Origin: Davidsoniella eucalypti | Lineage: Eukaryota; Ascomycota; Sordariomycetes; Microascales; Ceratocystidaceae | Assembly (NCBI GenBank): GCA_004009845.1 | Contig: RMBW01000302.1 | Span: 1-13,946 of the forward strand | Length of the DNA: 13,946 bases | Direction of reading: 5' to 3' | Shown here: piece by piece, positions 1-8,732 of the stretch | Numbering within the stretch: the first letter of the stretch is position 1 | How the letters are laid out: each line of letters begins with the position of its first letter | Notes under the pieces: generated by a model | Seen by the model: the letters and a program-made list of their open reading frames with translations, nothing else | The model's database searches: none | Told to the model about the DNA's origin: nothing | Made by a program: the position numbers and the translations under genes

Positions 1-1344
1 GAAAGGCCGCTGGGCCTTCCAATTCCACGAGAACCTAAACATCGCGGAAATTCAGTTGATCGCCTCAAAACCTACTCAAGGAGAACGCCCCGAACTCGGC
101 CAACTGGACAAGCTCTATTGAGCTCCTCAACGACATTGCCACAGACATCACCTCCTCCTCACACAAAGAAACCTGTCCAGCCACGGTTTGTCAAAGGATG
201 AATACGATGAGGAAGAAGAACTAGCGGCTCTCGCTGAAACCCTAGAATCATGGCCTCAAACTAGCCGCCCCTACCCGTAACGCTCCTACCTCCGCTCAAA
301 ACACACGCACCCTCTACGACGCCCACATCAACGCCCCTAGCTGGCGGCATACCATTCTCCCCAACCGCGAAGACTCCATCTCTCGCCGTAAGGACGTCCT
401 AGACGCTGTGCGCAAATTCGGACGGATCGTTCGACTACACACATGAAGAGAGCACGAGCTCAACGAGAAATTCCTCGTCGACTTCCAGAGGTTCACTCGC
501 CTAGGGACCAACTAGCTTACACCATGAACTCTCTCTCCGAGATCATAGGACCAAGTCCTCCGCCCTAGTACCTTCAGCACTTAGGTCCCCTACCGGCTTC
601 CAGCTATTTATCGCGTACTAGGACTCACGCTATGACGACCCAGACCGCGCTGCAGAACGGCCAAACCGCCTACTGATGAAATATAAAGTACAGGGACCTA
701 GCGAGCCTTCGAAACATTACACCAGCAACCCGCTATGCGCCCTCCGCGACAAAGCCCAAATTACAGACCATAAACACTACTGTCCTCCTCCAAGAAGGCC
801 TGCACCCAGACATGCAGATCACCTTGCCCACGCTCTCTTCCACATCAGACCCTTCCGACACTTATGATAGCAACAATGCGTCGGTCGCTGTCGCAAGAGT
901 CAAGGAAACCAACAAGGGCTCGCCGGCGCCACCTTCCTCCAACTGGCGCCAGCCTACCCCTATGCAGCCCTCTCAGGCGCCCCCCGTAAACAGCAGCGCA
1001 ACCACTTTCAAGCCCTGCCTCTTTTGTCAACAGACCACGCAACTGTACTCCTCGTTCAAGTGCTCCCACGCTGCCTCTGCCTCCTGCAACCTAAAGGGAC
1101 ATTCCCCGAGGTTCTGCCCAAGCTCCCCTAACTTCTGCTCCAAATGCAAGAGAGACCAGGCCACAGCACCGCAGAATGCCGTAACTCACGCAACGCCAGG
1201 GGTGCCATCCGCGCCAACGCCGCGGCCACTAAGCCATCCATCTCCCTAGAGGATGTTCGCTCAATGATCAATGAATGTCTAAGTACCTCGCAACCGCAAT
1301 CCTCTAGCACCGCCCCTTCAGTCAGCAATGAGCCGGATTTTTAG
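1..1344 (+). pseudogene. gag: gag of copy A, 3' part, disrupted by indels
   Basis: This is the capsid/nucleocapsid gene of copy A, aligned by eye to 11841-13154 of copy B. Reading frame is lost repeatedly: for example CTCTATTGAG replaces CTCTATGAG near 114, and CCACGGTTTGTC replaces CCACCGGTTGTC near 182. A CCHC zinc knuckle is recognisable at 1136-1179 (first cysteine codon 1136, last 1177), but a two-base GA insertion near 1151-1154 breaks it. The last stretch, 1144-1344, is open and ends at TAG (1342-1344). Gag packages element RNA into virus-like particles. The lesions are mostly short indels next to homopolymers or short repeats, so sequencing error at a contig end is as likely as true decay. 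Confidence 0.8.
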
Positions 1345-1376
1345 ATAGTCGGGGAAACCGCTCCCCGACAAGGGGA
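1342..1376 (+). promoter_or_regulatory. gag-pol junction: UAG stop with downstream hairpin, candidate readthrough signal
   Basis: The gag stop TAG (1342-1344) is followed after three bases by a perfect 7-bp stem, GTCGGGG (1348-1354) with CCCCGAC (1363-1369), and an 8-base loop. The pol frame starting with ATG at 1408 is in the same frame as gag and there is no further stop between them in copy A. An alternative stem, TCCCC (1362-1366) with GGGGA (1372-1376), competes with the first. The same TAG and stem occur in copy B at 13152-13179. Stop-codon readthrough promoted by a 3' structure is known for some retroviruses and LTR elements; here it is inferred. Confidence 0.55.
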
Positions 1377-1407
1377 ATCAATTGGAGATAGAATAGTCAG
1401 ATTAGAA

Positions 1408-2259
1408 ATGAGTGCCTCGGGTAATTATTTAGACGTAAGTTTAGGTGACTACTCGACTAAGGCCCTCGTGGATGGTGGCTGCCTCACTGTCGCCGTCGTT
1501 CCCCCGCCCGTCCCTCCACCCTCACGCCATCACCAACCACACCATCTCCGAACGAGAGATTGTCCAAGTCACTACACAGGACAACAACCCCCCCGCACAT
1601 CGACACCATCGCCGCCTTCTCCTCCCTCACCATCAACGGCCACCAAGAAAACCAGGTTGGGCCTACGTGGTTCCTCCAAACTGAGGACATCATCCTAGCC
1701 AGAGATGGTTGGTAAAACAACGATGTAAGGCTCCGGCCTCGGAAACAAGAGGTGATTATCGCACCTGCTGAAGAGCTAAACGCAGAGGAATTTAATAAAC
1801 TCGCAGCGAGGAGGGCAACGTGAGTATTTATAGAGCTTCGCTGGAGAACATCCAGATCGCTCTCGCCCATAAGGACAAATCACTGTCCGCATTTACCCGA
1901 CTGGTTAGAGCCAGCCCCGGCTTTCGACCCTAAACTAGCCGAGACACTACCACCCCCCCCGCACAGGCCTGGAGTAGACTTGGAAATCAGGCTCAAACCA
2001 GGCGCCAAAATCCCTACCCAGTCGCTTTACCCCCTCACACGCCCGGAACTCCTCGTCCTCCAAAAGACCCTGGAAGGCCTCAAAGCACCCAGTTCATCAG
2101 CCCCTGACTCGGAACACGGTTCCTCCGTCCTCTTCGTCAATAAACCAGGAGGCGGAGTACGCTTCTGCGTAGACTACCGTGGAGTTAACAACGCATCAAT
2201 CAAGGACAAGTACCCCCTGCTCTCATGGGAGAAACTCTGCGTCGCATCACAGGTTCTGA
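1408..2259 (+). pseudogene. pol: pol of copy A, N-terminal part (protease and start of reverse transcriptase), frame-disrupted
   Basis: Pol begins in the gag frame with an ATG at 1408 that opens a segment containing the aspartic protease. The expected active-site triplet D-S/T-G reads D-G-G here (codons 1471-1479), whereas copy B reads D-S-G. The frame is lost soon after, in a C-rich stretch near 1500. The flap-side protease segment is recognisable near 1690-1800 in shifting frames. The start of reverse transcriptase is readable at 1980-2230, with the motif FVNKPGGGVRFCVDYRGVN typical of Ty3/Gypsy. A further frame change near 2220-2260 joins this to the clean downstream ORF. The protease would cut Gag-Pol into mature proteins. 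The breaks may be sequence errors. Confidence 0.75.
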
Positions 2260-5085
2260 ATGGGTTCCAAGGTAGATGTTATCTCGGCCTTCCACCGCAT
2301 CCGAATTGCTCCAGGCTCTGAACACTTAACAGCCTTTCGCACCCCACTGGGTGCCTTCCAGTGGAACGTCGTCCCCTTCGGGCTTACCAACGCCCCAGCT
2401 GCCTTCCAACGCCGCATCAACGTAGTGCTGGACAAATGGCATGGTATCAACTGTGACGCCTATATCGACGACGTCTGTATCTATTCCAGCGGGTCCCTTG
2501 AAGACCACCGCAAACTAGTCCTGGAAATTATATCCGCCCTGGACAAAGCAGACCTCCAGCTCGACATCAGGAAATGCCAATTCGCAGCCAAGGAAATTAA
2601 GTTCCTCGGATTCCTGGTGGGCCCAGGCCTAGGCATCCGTGCAGACCCGGACAAGTCCGAAGCCATTCGCAACTGGGAACGTCCCTACACTCTGACAGAG
2701 TTACGCCGCTTCACAGGCTTTGTCAACTTTTACAGGGACTTTGTCCCTCGCATCTCCGAAACCCTGGCTCCCCTAACCAACTTAACCAAAAAGGATACAC
2801 CCTTCATTTGGACTGACGCTTGCGACGACTCATTCCGCAAGATCAAGGAAGCCTTCGTCGCTCCCCCCCTCCTGGTCCCCTTCGAACCTGATAGAGAAAC
2901 TATTCTCTCAGCGGACTCCTCTGGCTATGCCCTCGGCGCTGAACTCACTCAGCGCGGCACTGACGGCCTCCTTCACCCAATCGCCTTCCTGTCTAGGAAA
3001 CTCACCCCTGCTGAGTCCAACTATCCTATCCACGACAAGGAAATGTTGGCGATTTATTGGGCGATCCGCCAATGGAGACACTTTCTCCTAGGAGTCCATT
3101 TCACTGTATTCACGGACCACCGTAACCTCGAGTTCTTTAGGACCAAAAGAACCCTAGCAGAGCGCCAACGCCGCTGGGGCTACGAGTTATCGGATTTTAG
3201 CTTTGAACTAAAGCACCGCCCGGGCACAGACCAAGTTGTGCCCGATGCCCTTTCCCGCCGAGACCAAGACATGCCCAAGGATGCCAACGACGACAGGCTG
3301 CTAAGTAGAGTACACCAACTCCTCGCCCCTGCCGACTCAGGAGACAACCTGGTCGTAATCAACGCAGTCTGGTCCAACGTTCCAGACCTGGACGCAGCCT
3401 CAGACGAGGTTGCCACGCAGGTCGCACTACCTTCCCCGTTTGCAGACCCCGACCTCACAGCCCTCTGGACTCAAGCCCTGGCCTCCAACAACCGATGGTG
3501 GCTAGCCCGCTCCCTTGTCCAAGAAGCAGCTAGGTCTTTTCCCTCAGCATGGGGCCTGCAATGGCAAATCAGCGAATGCTCCGTGGATGACTTAGGCCTC
3601 CTTCGTTGGCGCAACAGACTATGGATCCCCCGTTTTGAACCCTTACGCACCAAACTGATCCAGACTGTCCATGACTCCCACTTGTCAGGACACCCTGGTC
3701 GCGAAATTACCAGGGACCTAGTCGCGCGCGAATATACTTGGCCAGGACTCACCAACGATGTCCGGCAATTCGTCTCCAATTGCACCACTTGCGGAAAGAG
3801 CAAGTATTGGCGAGAACAGAAGCGCGGTCTCCTCAAGCCCCTTCCAATCCCATCACGCCACTGGTCCGAGCTGGCCATGGACTTTATTGGCCCCCTACCT
3901 CCATCCAAGGGCCACCTCTTTATTCTCGGGATCACCGATAGACTATCCAAGTCCCAAATCCTCGTCCCCATGTCAGACACCTCGGCCGAAGCGACGGCCC
4001 GAGCCCTCATTACCCATGTCTTCGTCCACCACGGTTTTCCCACGGCCATTGTATCAGACCGTGGACCACAGTTCTCTTCATTATTTTGGGGCGAAGTCTG
4101 CAGGCGCTTCAGCATCACACGACGCCTTTCCACAGCCTTCCATCCACAAACGGATGGCGCCCAAGAACGAAGTAACCAAGAAGTTGAGACCTTCCTTCGC
4201 ATTTTCTGCTCCTTCGCACAGGACGACTGGGCCGAATTACTACCCCAAGCCCAAATTGCACTCAACAACCGCACGGTTTCCAGCACAGGCCTAGCGCCCT
4301 TCTTCGCTACCCACGGCTACAACATGTCCATAGTGGAACCATCACCATCCACTGACCCAGCCTCCACACGATCCCCCGTCCATGACGCACAAGCATTCCT
4401 AGACAAAATCAGCAATGCATCGGGATTCGCGCAAGTAGCCATAGCCTCCGCACAGGACTACCAGGAAACCGCAGCCAACCGCCGTCGCCAGCCAGCCTCG
4501 CAATTCAAGATTGGAGACAAAGTCTTCCTGAAAACGGAAAATCTCTCATCCTTGAGACCATCTAAGAAATTAGATTGGCTGGCACGCCGCTACACGGTCA
4601 CAGGCCTCGTAGGTTCCCATGCAGTCCGACTGGACGTCCCCGGCTTGGTCCACCCTGTCTTTCACGTGAACAAGGTCCGTCACGCCTTCAACAACCCCCT
4701 ACCTTCTCAAGTGCTCCAAGACGATGAACCCGAAGCCATTACGAGAGACGAAGCATACGGCGACGAGTCTCTAGCTGAAGGGGAATTCCGAGTTGAGGAA
4801 ATCGTCCGCCAGCGTAAGTACCGCGGCCACGAACAGGCACTAGTTAAGTGGTCAGGTTACCAGGACCCCACTTGGGAACCAGTAGAACACGTCGAAAGTA
4901 CCCTCGCTTGGCGCATCTTCCTAGATCGCTCCCTAGTCACCGCGTCCTCAGCCATTATTGAGCAAGTTAGCACAGTCCCATCGGACCAAGCCGCATCCCC
5001 ACAGCCACCCACCCACATGCAACATCAAGGGGGGGAGGAATCATCAGACTCATTATTTTCGTACTGGCACGGTACCACTCACTAA
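2260..5085 (+). CDS. pol: Ty3/Gypsy Pol: reverse transcriptase (most), RNase H, integrase, chromodomain
   Basis: This 941-codon open frame makes and integrates the element cDNA. Reverse transcriptase motif A has Asp6 and the catalytic YIDD box is at residues 68-71. RNase H acidic residues are visible at Asp219, Glu261, Asp286 and Asp329 (DALSRR). The integrase zinc domain has histidines around 471-478 and Cys508/Cys511. The catalytic core is Asp541, Asp600 and Glu636, with the exact D-x35-E spacing. A chromodomain at about 842-895 keeps the aromatic cage (Phe843, Trp864, Tyr867), as in fungal chromoviruses that bind histone H3 methylated at lysine 9. The start at 2260 is only where the frame opens: the true protein continues upstream through broken sequence to about 1408. 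The stop is TAA at 5083. All visible catalytic residues are intact. Confidence 0.95.
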   Translation: MGSKVDVISAFHRIRIAPGSEHLTAFRTPLGAFQWNVVPFGLTNAPAAFQRRINVVLDKWHGINCDAYIDDVCIYSSGSLEDHRKLVLEIISALDKADLQLDIRKCQFAAKEIKFLGFLVGPGLGIRADPDKSEAIRNWERPYTLTELRRFTGFVNFYRDFVPRISETLAPLTNLTKKDTPFIWTDACDDSFRKIKEAFVAPPLLVPFEPDRETILSADSSGYALGAELTQRGTDGLLHPIAFLSRKLTPAESNYPIHDKEMLAIYWAIRQWRHFLLGVHFTVFTDHRNLEFFRTKRTLAERQRRWGYELSDFSFELKHRPGTDQVVPDALSRRDQDMPKDANDDRLLSRVHQLLAPADSGDNLVVINAVWSNVPDLDAASDEVATQVALPSPFADPDLTALWTQALASNNRWWLARSLVQEAARSFPSAWGLQWQISECSVDDLGLLRWRNRLWIPRFEPLRTKLIQTVHDSHLSGHPGREITRDLVAREYTWPGLTNDVRQFVSNCTTCGKSKYWREQKRGLLKPLPIPSRHWSELAMDFIGPLPPSKGHLFILGITDRLSKSQILVPMSDTSAEATARALITHVFVHHGFPTAIVSDRGPQFSSLFWGEVCRRFSITRRLSTAFHPQTDGAQERSNQEVETFLRIFCSFAQDDWAELLPQAQIALNNRTVSSTGLAPFFATHGYNMSIVEPSPSTDPASTRSPVHDAQAFLDKISNASGFAQVAIASAQDYQETAANRRRQPASQFKIGDKVFLKTENLSSLRPSKKLDWLARRYTVTGLVGSHAVRLDVPGLVHPVFHVNKVRHAFNNPLPSQVLQDDEPEAITRDEAYGDESLAEGEFRVEEIVRQRKYRGHEQALVKWSGYQDPTWEPVEHVESTLAWRIFLDRSLVTASSAIIEQVSTVPSDQAASPQPPTHMQHQGGEESSDSLFSYWHGTTH
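5027..5040 (+). other. Purine-rich tract inside the 3' end of pol
   Basis: AAGGGGGGGAGGAA lies in the last codons of pol, about 210 bases before the LTR-proximal polypurine tract and similar to it. It could act as a secondary plus-strand primer, or be chance G-richness. Confidence 0.35.
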
Positions 5086-5256
5086 GTAACATTCAATCGG
5101 CGCTACCGCCACCCGGAGTTTACCGTATTTACGATACTCCTTATTTTTTCCGCAGCACTCCCTGCGCCATTTTTTAAGACAAACTTAATTTGTCAGCATG
5201 TATTATAGATTTTATCAGTTAGAATTAGTTAGTCTGCCGAGGGGGGAGGGGGCTAA
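5086..5256 (+). other. 3' untranslated region of copy A between pol and LTR
   Basis: These 171 bases contain no coding signal. They end in the polypurine tract and a CTAA spacer immediately before the LTR. Confidence 0.8.
5239..5252 (+). other. Polypurine tract (plus-strand primer)
   Basis: GAGGGGGGAGGGGG is a 14-base pure-purine run ending four bases (CTAA) before the LTR. This is the position and composition expected for the RNase H-resistant primer of plus-strand DNA synthesis. Confidence 0.85.
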
Positions 5257-5434
5257 TGTCACGGGCTAAGGCCCAGTTGGTATTTGTCTAGGTATTTACC
5301 TAGTCAGATAAACGGCTATAAATAGGGACCTATTCCCGCCGTATTCCAACAGATATTAGCCTTTCTCCTTCATCGGTATCAATCGAAGTCCTTTCTACTA
5401 GATTGCTTGCCACTGCCTCACCTAGTTCGTGTCA
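5257..5434 (+). repeat. 3' LTR of copy A, 178 bp
   Basis: The repeat starts TGTCACG and ends CGTGTCA (TG...CA, with 6 of 7 terminal bases in inverted repeat). By eye it is identical over all 178 bases to 10785-10962. It contains an inverted repeat CTAGGTA-TT-TACCTAG (5288-5303), a TATA box TATAAATA (5317-5324) and the self-primer sequence (5372-5382). If the RNA starts at 5372, U3 is about 115 bases and R plus U5 about 63. The sequence after 5434 is not the primer site, confirming that this is a downstream LTR followed by flanking DNA. Confidence 0.95.
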
Positions 5435-6072
5435 TTTATCTTATGGAGTTATAGAGCTATGAAGATTTTGCCAATATACTTACATTGTACCTTTCTTCTG
5501 ATTAAAGTATTTTAGTTATCTTATTCTCTATTGTTCCATTAACTATTCTTTTACGAGTCTCTTATTTTTTTACTCATAACAACATCTATTTTGTAATATC
5601 CCTATCAAATGATAATCTTTTCAGTTTCATTTTCTAAACTCAACCTACTATTGCATCACAATCAATCAATCTATATTTCTTACAATGTCTATAACCTGAT
5701 TATCTGTCTTAGTTCATAACATACACCAGCCTGTTAATTAACTATGCTGCCCTATTTTAGTGCCCTAATGCTGGGTTTAGCCTTCATGTCATTGATACAT
5801 TTAAATCATAGCACCAATATTGTACACTAAGTTTCGTTCTTTTATTTCAAATTTCACCACTATAAATTTACAATTATCCACCAATCCTAACAATCATTTC
5901 TGCCTCCCATACTAATTGCTATTTAGCCTTACTATGCACTCAATGTAGTTACATTCTAATCTTCAACAACCATAAACCTATATTTCCGAAAACTATAAAG
6001 AAGTTACATGACATCATTGCTCTCTGGATACTTAATACTATACATTATTAATACATAAAATCATCCTTAGTA
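5435..6072. other. AT-rich spacer without recognisable genes
   Basis: This stretch of about 640 bases lies between the copy A LTR and the 3' end of the helicase gene. It is visibly much richer in A and T than either neighbour and has no open frame of useful length and no homopolymer or tandem array that I can identify. It probably holds the 3' untranslated region of the helicase gene on the minus strand, next to the stop at 6073. No telomere-type repeats were seen. Confidence 0.7.
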
Positions 6073-8535
6073 CTAAATTTTAAAAAACTCATCTTTGTAT
6101 GCCTCCATGATAATTGCCTCCCACAGCGCAAGCATGTTTGTCCCTTGTGTATCATGGAACTGACGCCGTTCTCCTAGCCATTTATAAAAGTCAATCTCCT
6201 TGACATCAATGTCAAACTCCTTCTTGGCTAAATTCTGAATTTTTTGGTTTTTAATCGCCATCAAAACTACCGGCAGCACTTTGTCTATATGTCCACAGCG
6301 AAAGCCCTTACCTGCTTTCACCTTCGTCAGCTCACACCAGTCAAGTGGGAGTTTGCAAGTGAAACAGCAAGAGAATTGTGCAAATCTGATCTTCTTTCGA
6401 GCAGAATCATATTCCACTCCTGTCCAACGTTTCGTACACTCCGAAACTCCTTGGGAAGCATGTCTCATAGCATCTTGGCTTATTCCAGTTAATCTTTTGT
6501 AAAACTGACTTTGGACGTGACAGCTGGTGCATTCTTCTCCAACCTCATCTAGCCAACGGAATAACGCATGGGCACTTTCTCCTTCCTCTTTCCCGAACCG
6601 CATCCATCTATCATCCACTTGGGCCATCGCCTGTTGTCGATTCGCTTTATCGTTGCTAAGATTTACCGCAGTAGTCTGGCTTGTTTCGCTGATGCCAAGA
6701 TCTACTGCAGTAGTCTGTGGTGTAGCCACTGCTGCTGCCGCTATCGCTGCCGCCGCTTGTACTTGTACCTGGCATATATCACACAGCTCAGCACCAACAA
6801 TGTCATTACATGACTCATCTGTAATGCCATCCATGAAACGACCAATGATCTTCCGACGACACTCACTTGTTGAAACAAATGACTCCATCTCAGCTCGGTT
6901 GGCCTGTTCAATAAAGCTACTATGCTCCTTCTCCCAACTCGGCTTCCCATTGTACACAATGATCGACTGCACTACATCACCTGGCCGTCGACCTCCTCGT
7001 CCTGTCTGCTGCACAAAATCCACAAGCCCATATGGCTGCTCCGCATGAATCACTACTGTGATTCCTTCAACATCAATACCCGTACCCAAACTTGTCGTGG
7101 CTGAGATCCAACGATGTCCGCGACCCTCCACCCACTTTGACAGAGCCTCTTCACGCTTGCTATTCTCCATGAAGCTATGGTAGAAGTCACAGCCCAGCTG
7201 CTTGGCTAGAAACTCGCACTTTGCTCTAGAACGGCAATAAATCACTCCCTTCTGCCGACCAGACATCGATGTCGAAAGCGGTTTGACGATCTCTATGACT
7301 CTTTTCTCGACTGCATAGCCGCCGGGCTTGACTTGATCAACTTTATACCGACAATTAAGCTTCGTGGTACGGGCCCGGATTGTTACAGCAGCCTCCACCA
7401 GCATCTGCTTTCGGAACCAATCCTCGAGAACCGTCGGCAGTGTGGCCGTCAGCAATATCAACGGACAGTTATACCGGTTCAAGCTCTTCAGTTCACCTAG
7501 CTTTCCTCGGTACCCAATATCCATGATGATGGTATGGCATTCGTCAATAAAAATCCGTTGAAGCAAGCCAGTACATAGCAATCCGTCTGCATAAGCAGAA
7601 AAATCTCCCGCGGTGATGGTATCGGCGCTCACTATCACCAGCCGGGCTGCTCGCGGTAGACCCTCTCGCCAAGCATGCAAAGACGATTCGAAACGGATGC
7701 AGTCAACTCCCATAGCCACTGCTCGAGTAAATAGATCCTCCATGAGCGCTACAAATGGGACGACTACTATGCTGACTCCGCCGCTTTGCATAGTAGCCGG
7801 TAGCATGAACAAGATGCTCTTACCGGCTCCAGTTGGGAGTACGCTGATGAGTGACTCACCATCCTGTAGAGCCAGTATCTCCCGCATGCTTTCTCGTTGC
7901 TCGGCGCTGCGCCATGTCGCATCGGGTCCAAGCAAAGTGCGCAAGCCGGTCTGCATCTCTTGGTACACATTGTCTTTAGCCGTTCTCACCGGCAACTTGC
8001 ACCGGATCCGCTTTTTGCTGCTTGTGTCGGTCTGGCGTTTGGTCTCACACTCGGCTTCTTGATCTGGTCGCTTCCGTTTCCCGTTCTGGGACTCGTCTCC
8101 TTCGAGAAATTGATGCCACAACCGACTGATCTCTTTGAATGAAGCAATCATCTCTGGCTGTAGCTTGCCGGGGAATCCAATATGAACCGCATAATGTTGT
8201 CGGGCAACACGGCTGCCATGTGTTGATGCAAGATCCCATATGATATTCCAGCTTCCACCACAGTGTACTGGTTCTCCGGTAATGGGATCAACTTCAATGT
8301 CGTCGTCGTCTGCGTCGTCGTCGTCTACACGAGTCTCGATCTGGTTCAGTACAAGCCCGCGAATATGCCGGCCCAACTCAATGGCCACCACGCGGTATCT
8401 TCCCACGCCTAACCTCACGCCGGTAGCCGCCTGAAATACCCGTGCTAGCTTCTGACTAAGTCGGTCCGTATCCCATACAGTAAAGCTGCCGTCGTGCCAC
8501 ATGAACTCTAATTGCTCGTTGTTTGCCTTGGCCAA
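6073..8535 (-). CDS. RecQ-like DNA helicase segment with end of recombinase-like domain
   Basis: This is the largest intact frame of the broken gene (820 residues counted from 8535, where the codon is TTG; the first ATG is residue 12). Helicase motifs in order: Gln213 region, Walker A LPTGAGKS (233-240), motif II DECH (331-334), motif III TATLP (363-367), motif V TSLGTGID (481-488), motif VI QQTGRGGR (509-516). Cys559, Cys576, Cys585 and Cys588 match the RecQ zinc-binding module. An alanine-rich linker with a repeated QTTAV element follows, then a cysteine-rich C-terminal region. Residues 20-145 come before the helicase and carry the putative recombinase residues Arg48, His106 and Tyr115, split by an Asp-rich insert near 71-79. 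RecQ proteins unwind DNA 3' to 5' using ATP. The helicase core looks complete, but without the upstream part it lacks a normal start. Confidence 0.9.
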   Translation of the reverse strand: MAKANNEQLEFMWHDGSFTVWDTDRLSQKLARVFQAATGVRLGVGRYRVVAIELGRHIRGLVLNQIETRVDDDDADDDDIEVDPITGEPVHCGGSWNIIWDLASTHGSRVARQHYAVHIGFPGKLQPEMIASFKEISRLWHQFLEGDESQNGKRKRPDQEAECETKRQTDTSSKKRIRCKLPVRTAKDNVYQEMQTGLRTLLGPDATWRSAEQRESMREILALQDGESLISVLPTGAGKSILFMLPATMQSGGVSIVVVPFVALMEDLFTRAVAMGVDCIRFESSLHAWREGLPRAARLVIVSADTITAGDFSAYADGLLCTGLLQRIFIDECHTIIMDIGYRGKLGELKSLNRYNCPLILLTATLPTVLEDWFRKQMLVEAAVTIRARTTKLNCRYKVDQVKPGGYAVEKRVIEIVKPLSTSMSGRQKGVIYCRSRAKCEFLAKQLGCDFYHSFMENSKREEALSKWVEGRGHRWISATTSLGTGIDVEGITVVIHAEQPYGLVDFVQQTGRGGRRPGDVVQSIIVYNGKPSWEKEHSSFIEQANRAEMESFVSTSECRRKIIGRFMDGITDESCNDIVGAELCDICQVQVQAAAAIAAAAVATPQTTAVDLGISETSQTTAVNLSNDKANRQQAMAQVDDRWMRFGKEEGESAHALFRWLDEVGEECTSCHVQSQFYKRLTGISQDAMRHASQGVSECTKRWTGVEYDSARKKIRFAQFSCCFTCKLPLDWCELTKVKAGKGFRCGHIDKVLPVVLMAIKNQKIQNLAKKEFDIDVKEIDFYKWLGERRQFHDTQGTNMLALWEAIIMEAYKDEFFKI

Positions 8536-8732
8536 GTTACATTTAGACCGGAGTACTCATTCCACGGGGATCAGCCAAGCGATGTAAGCCACTACCATTT
8601 GGCCAATATTCTCTGGCAAAAACGAGCAACCTTGCGTGAGTTATCCCGGATGGCCTTCATCTTGTCTCGATCCGTGACAATCATCACTTGTCCGTCAAAC
8701 ACAAACACATTGCGCATCAGCTGCCATGAATC

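Larger units (their letters stand above)
1..5434 (+). mobile_element. Ty3/Gypsy chromovirus retrotransposon, copy A (5' part off-window)
   Basis: This LTR retrotransposon is entered in mid-gag at base 1 and ends with a 3' LTR at 5434. The order is gag, protease, reverse transcriptase, RNase H, integrase, chromodomain, polypurine tract, LTR; integrase downstream of RNase H defines Ty3/Gypsy and the C-terminal chromodomain places it among chromoviruses. Base 1 corresponds to base 11841 of copy B, so a full element would be about 6.5 kb. Bases 1 to about 2260 contain many one- and two-base indels relative to copy B and to an open frame, while 2260-5085 is a clean 2.8-kb frame. I see no obvious C-to-T mutational (RIP) decay. 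The element could have been recently active, given the intact pol and an LTR identical to that of copy B. Confidence 0.95.

Noticed and set aside
1484..1870. 128-codon open frame on the minus strand
   Set aside because: It lies antisense to the disrupted protease region and arises from the C-rich, indel-laden sequence; no motif is visible.
3471..4286. 271-codon open frame on the minus strand
   Set aside because: It is the antisense of the integrase region of pol, has no recognisable motif, and the plus-strand frame has full catalytic signatures.
5101..5150. Hairpin between pol and the polypurine tract (GGAGT with ACTCC)
   Set aside because: The stem is only five base pairs with a long loop and inner mismatches; chance occurrence is likely.
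1..5434. Repeat-induced point mutation of the retrotransposon
   Set aside because: Differences between copies are mainly short indels with substitutions of several kinds; the long pol frame is intact and the element stays GC-rich.
5435..6072. Telomeric repeats or a tRNA gene in the AT-rich spacer
   Set aside because: No tandem TTAGGG/CCCTAA units and no cloverleaf-like arms were found by eye; subtelomeric location is suggested only by the helicase family.
6527..7048. 173-codon open frame on the plus strand
   Set aside because: It is antisense to the RecQ zinc-binding and motif V/VI region and has low-complexity composition derived from that coding sequence.
8300..8330. Trinucleotide run GTCGTC as an independent repeat element
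   Set aside because: It simply encodes the Asp-rich insert of the helicase gene on the minus strand.
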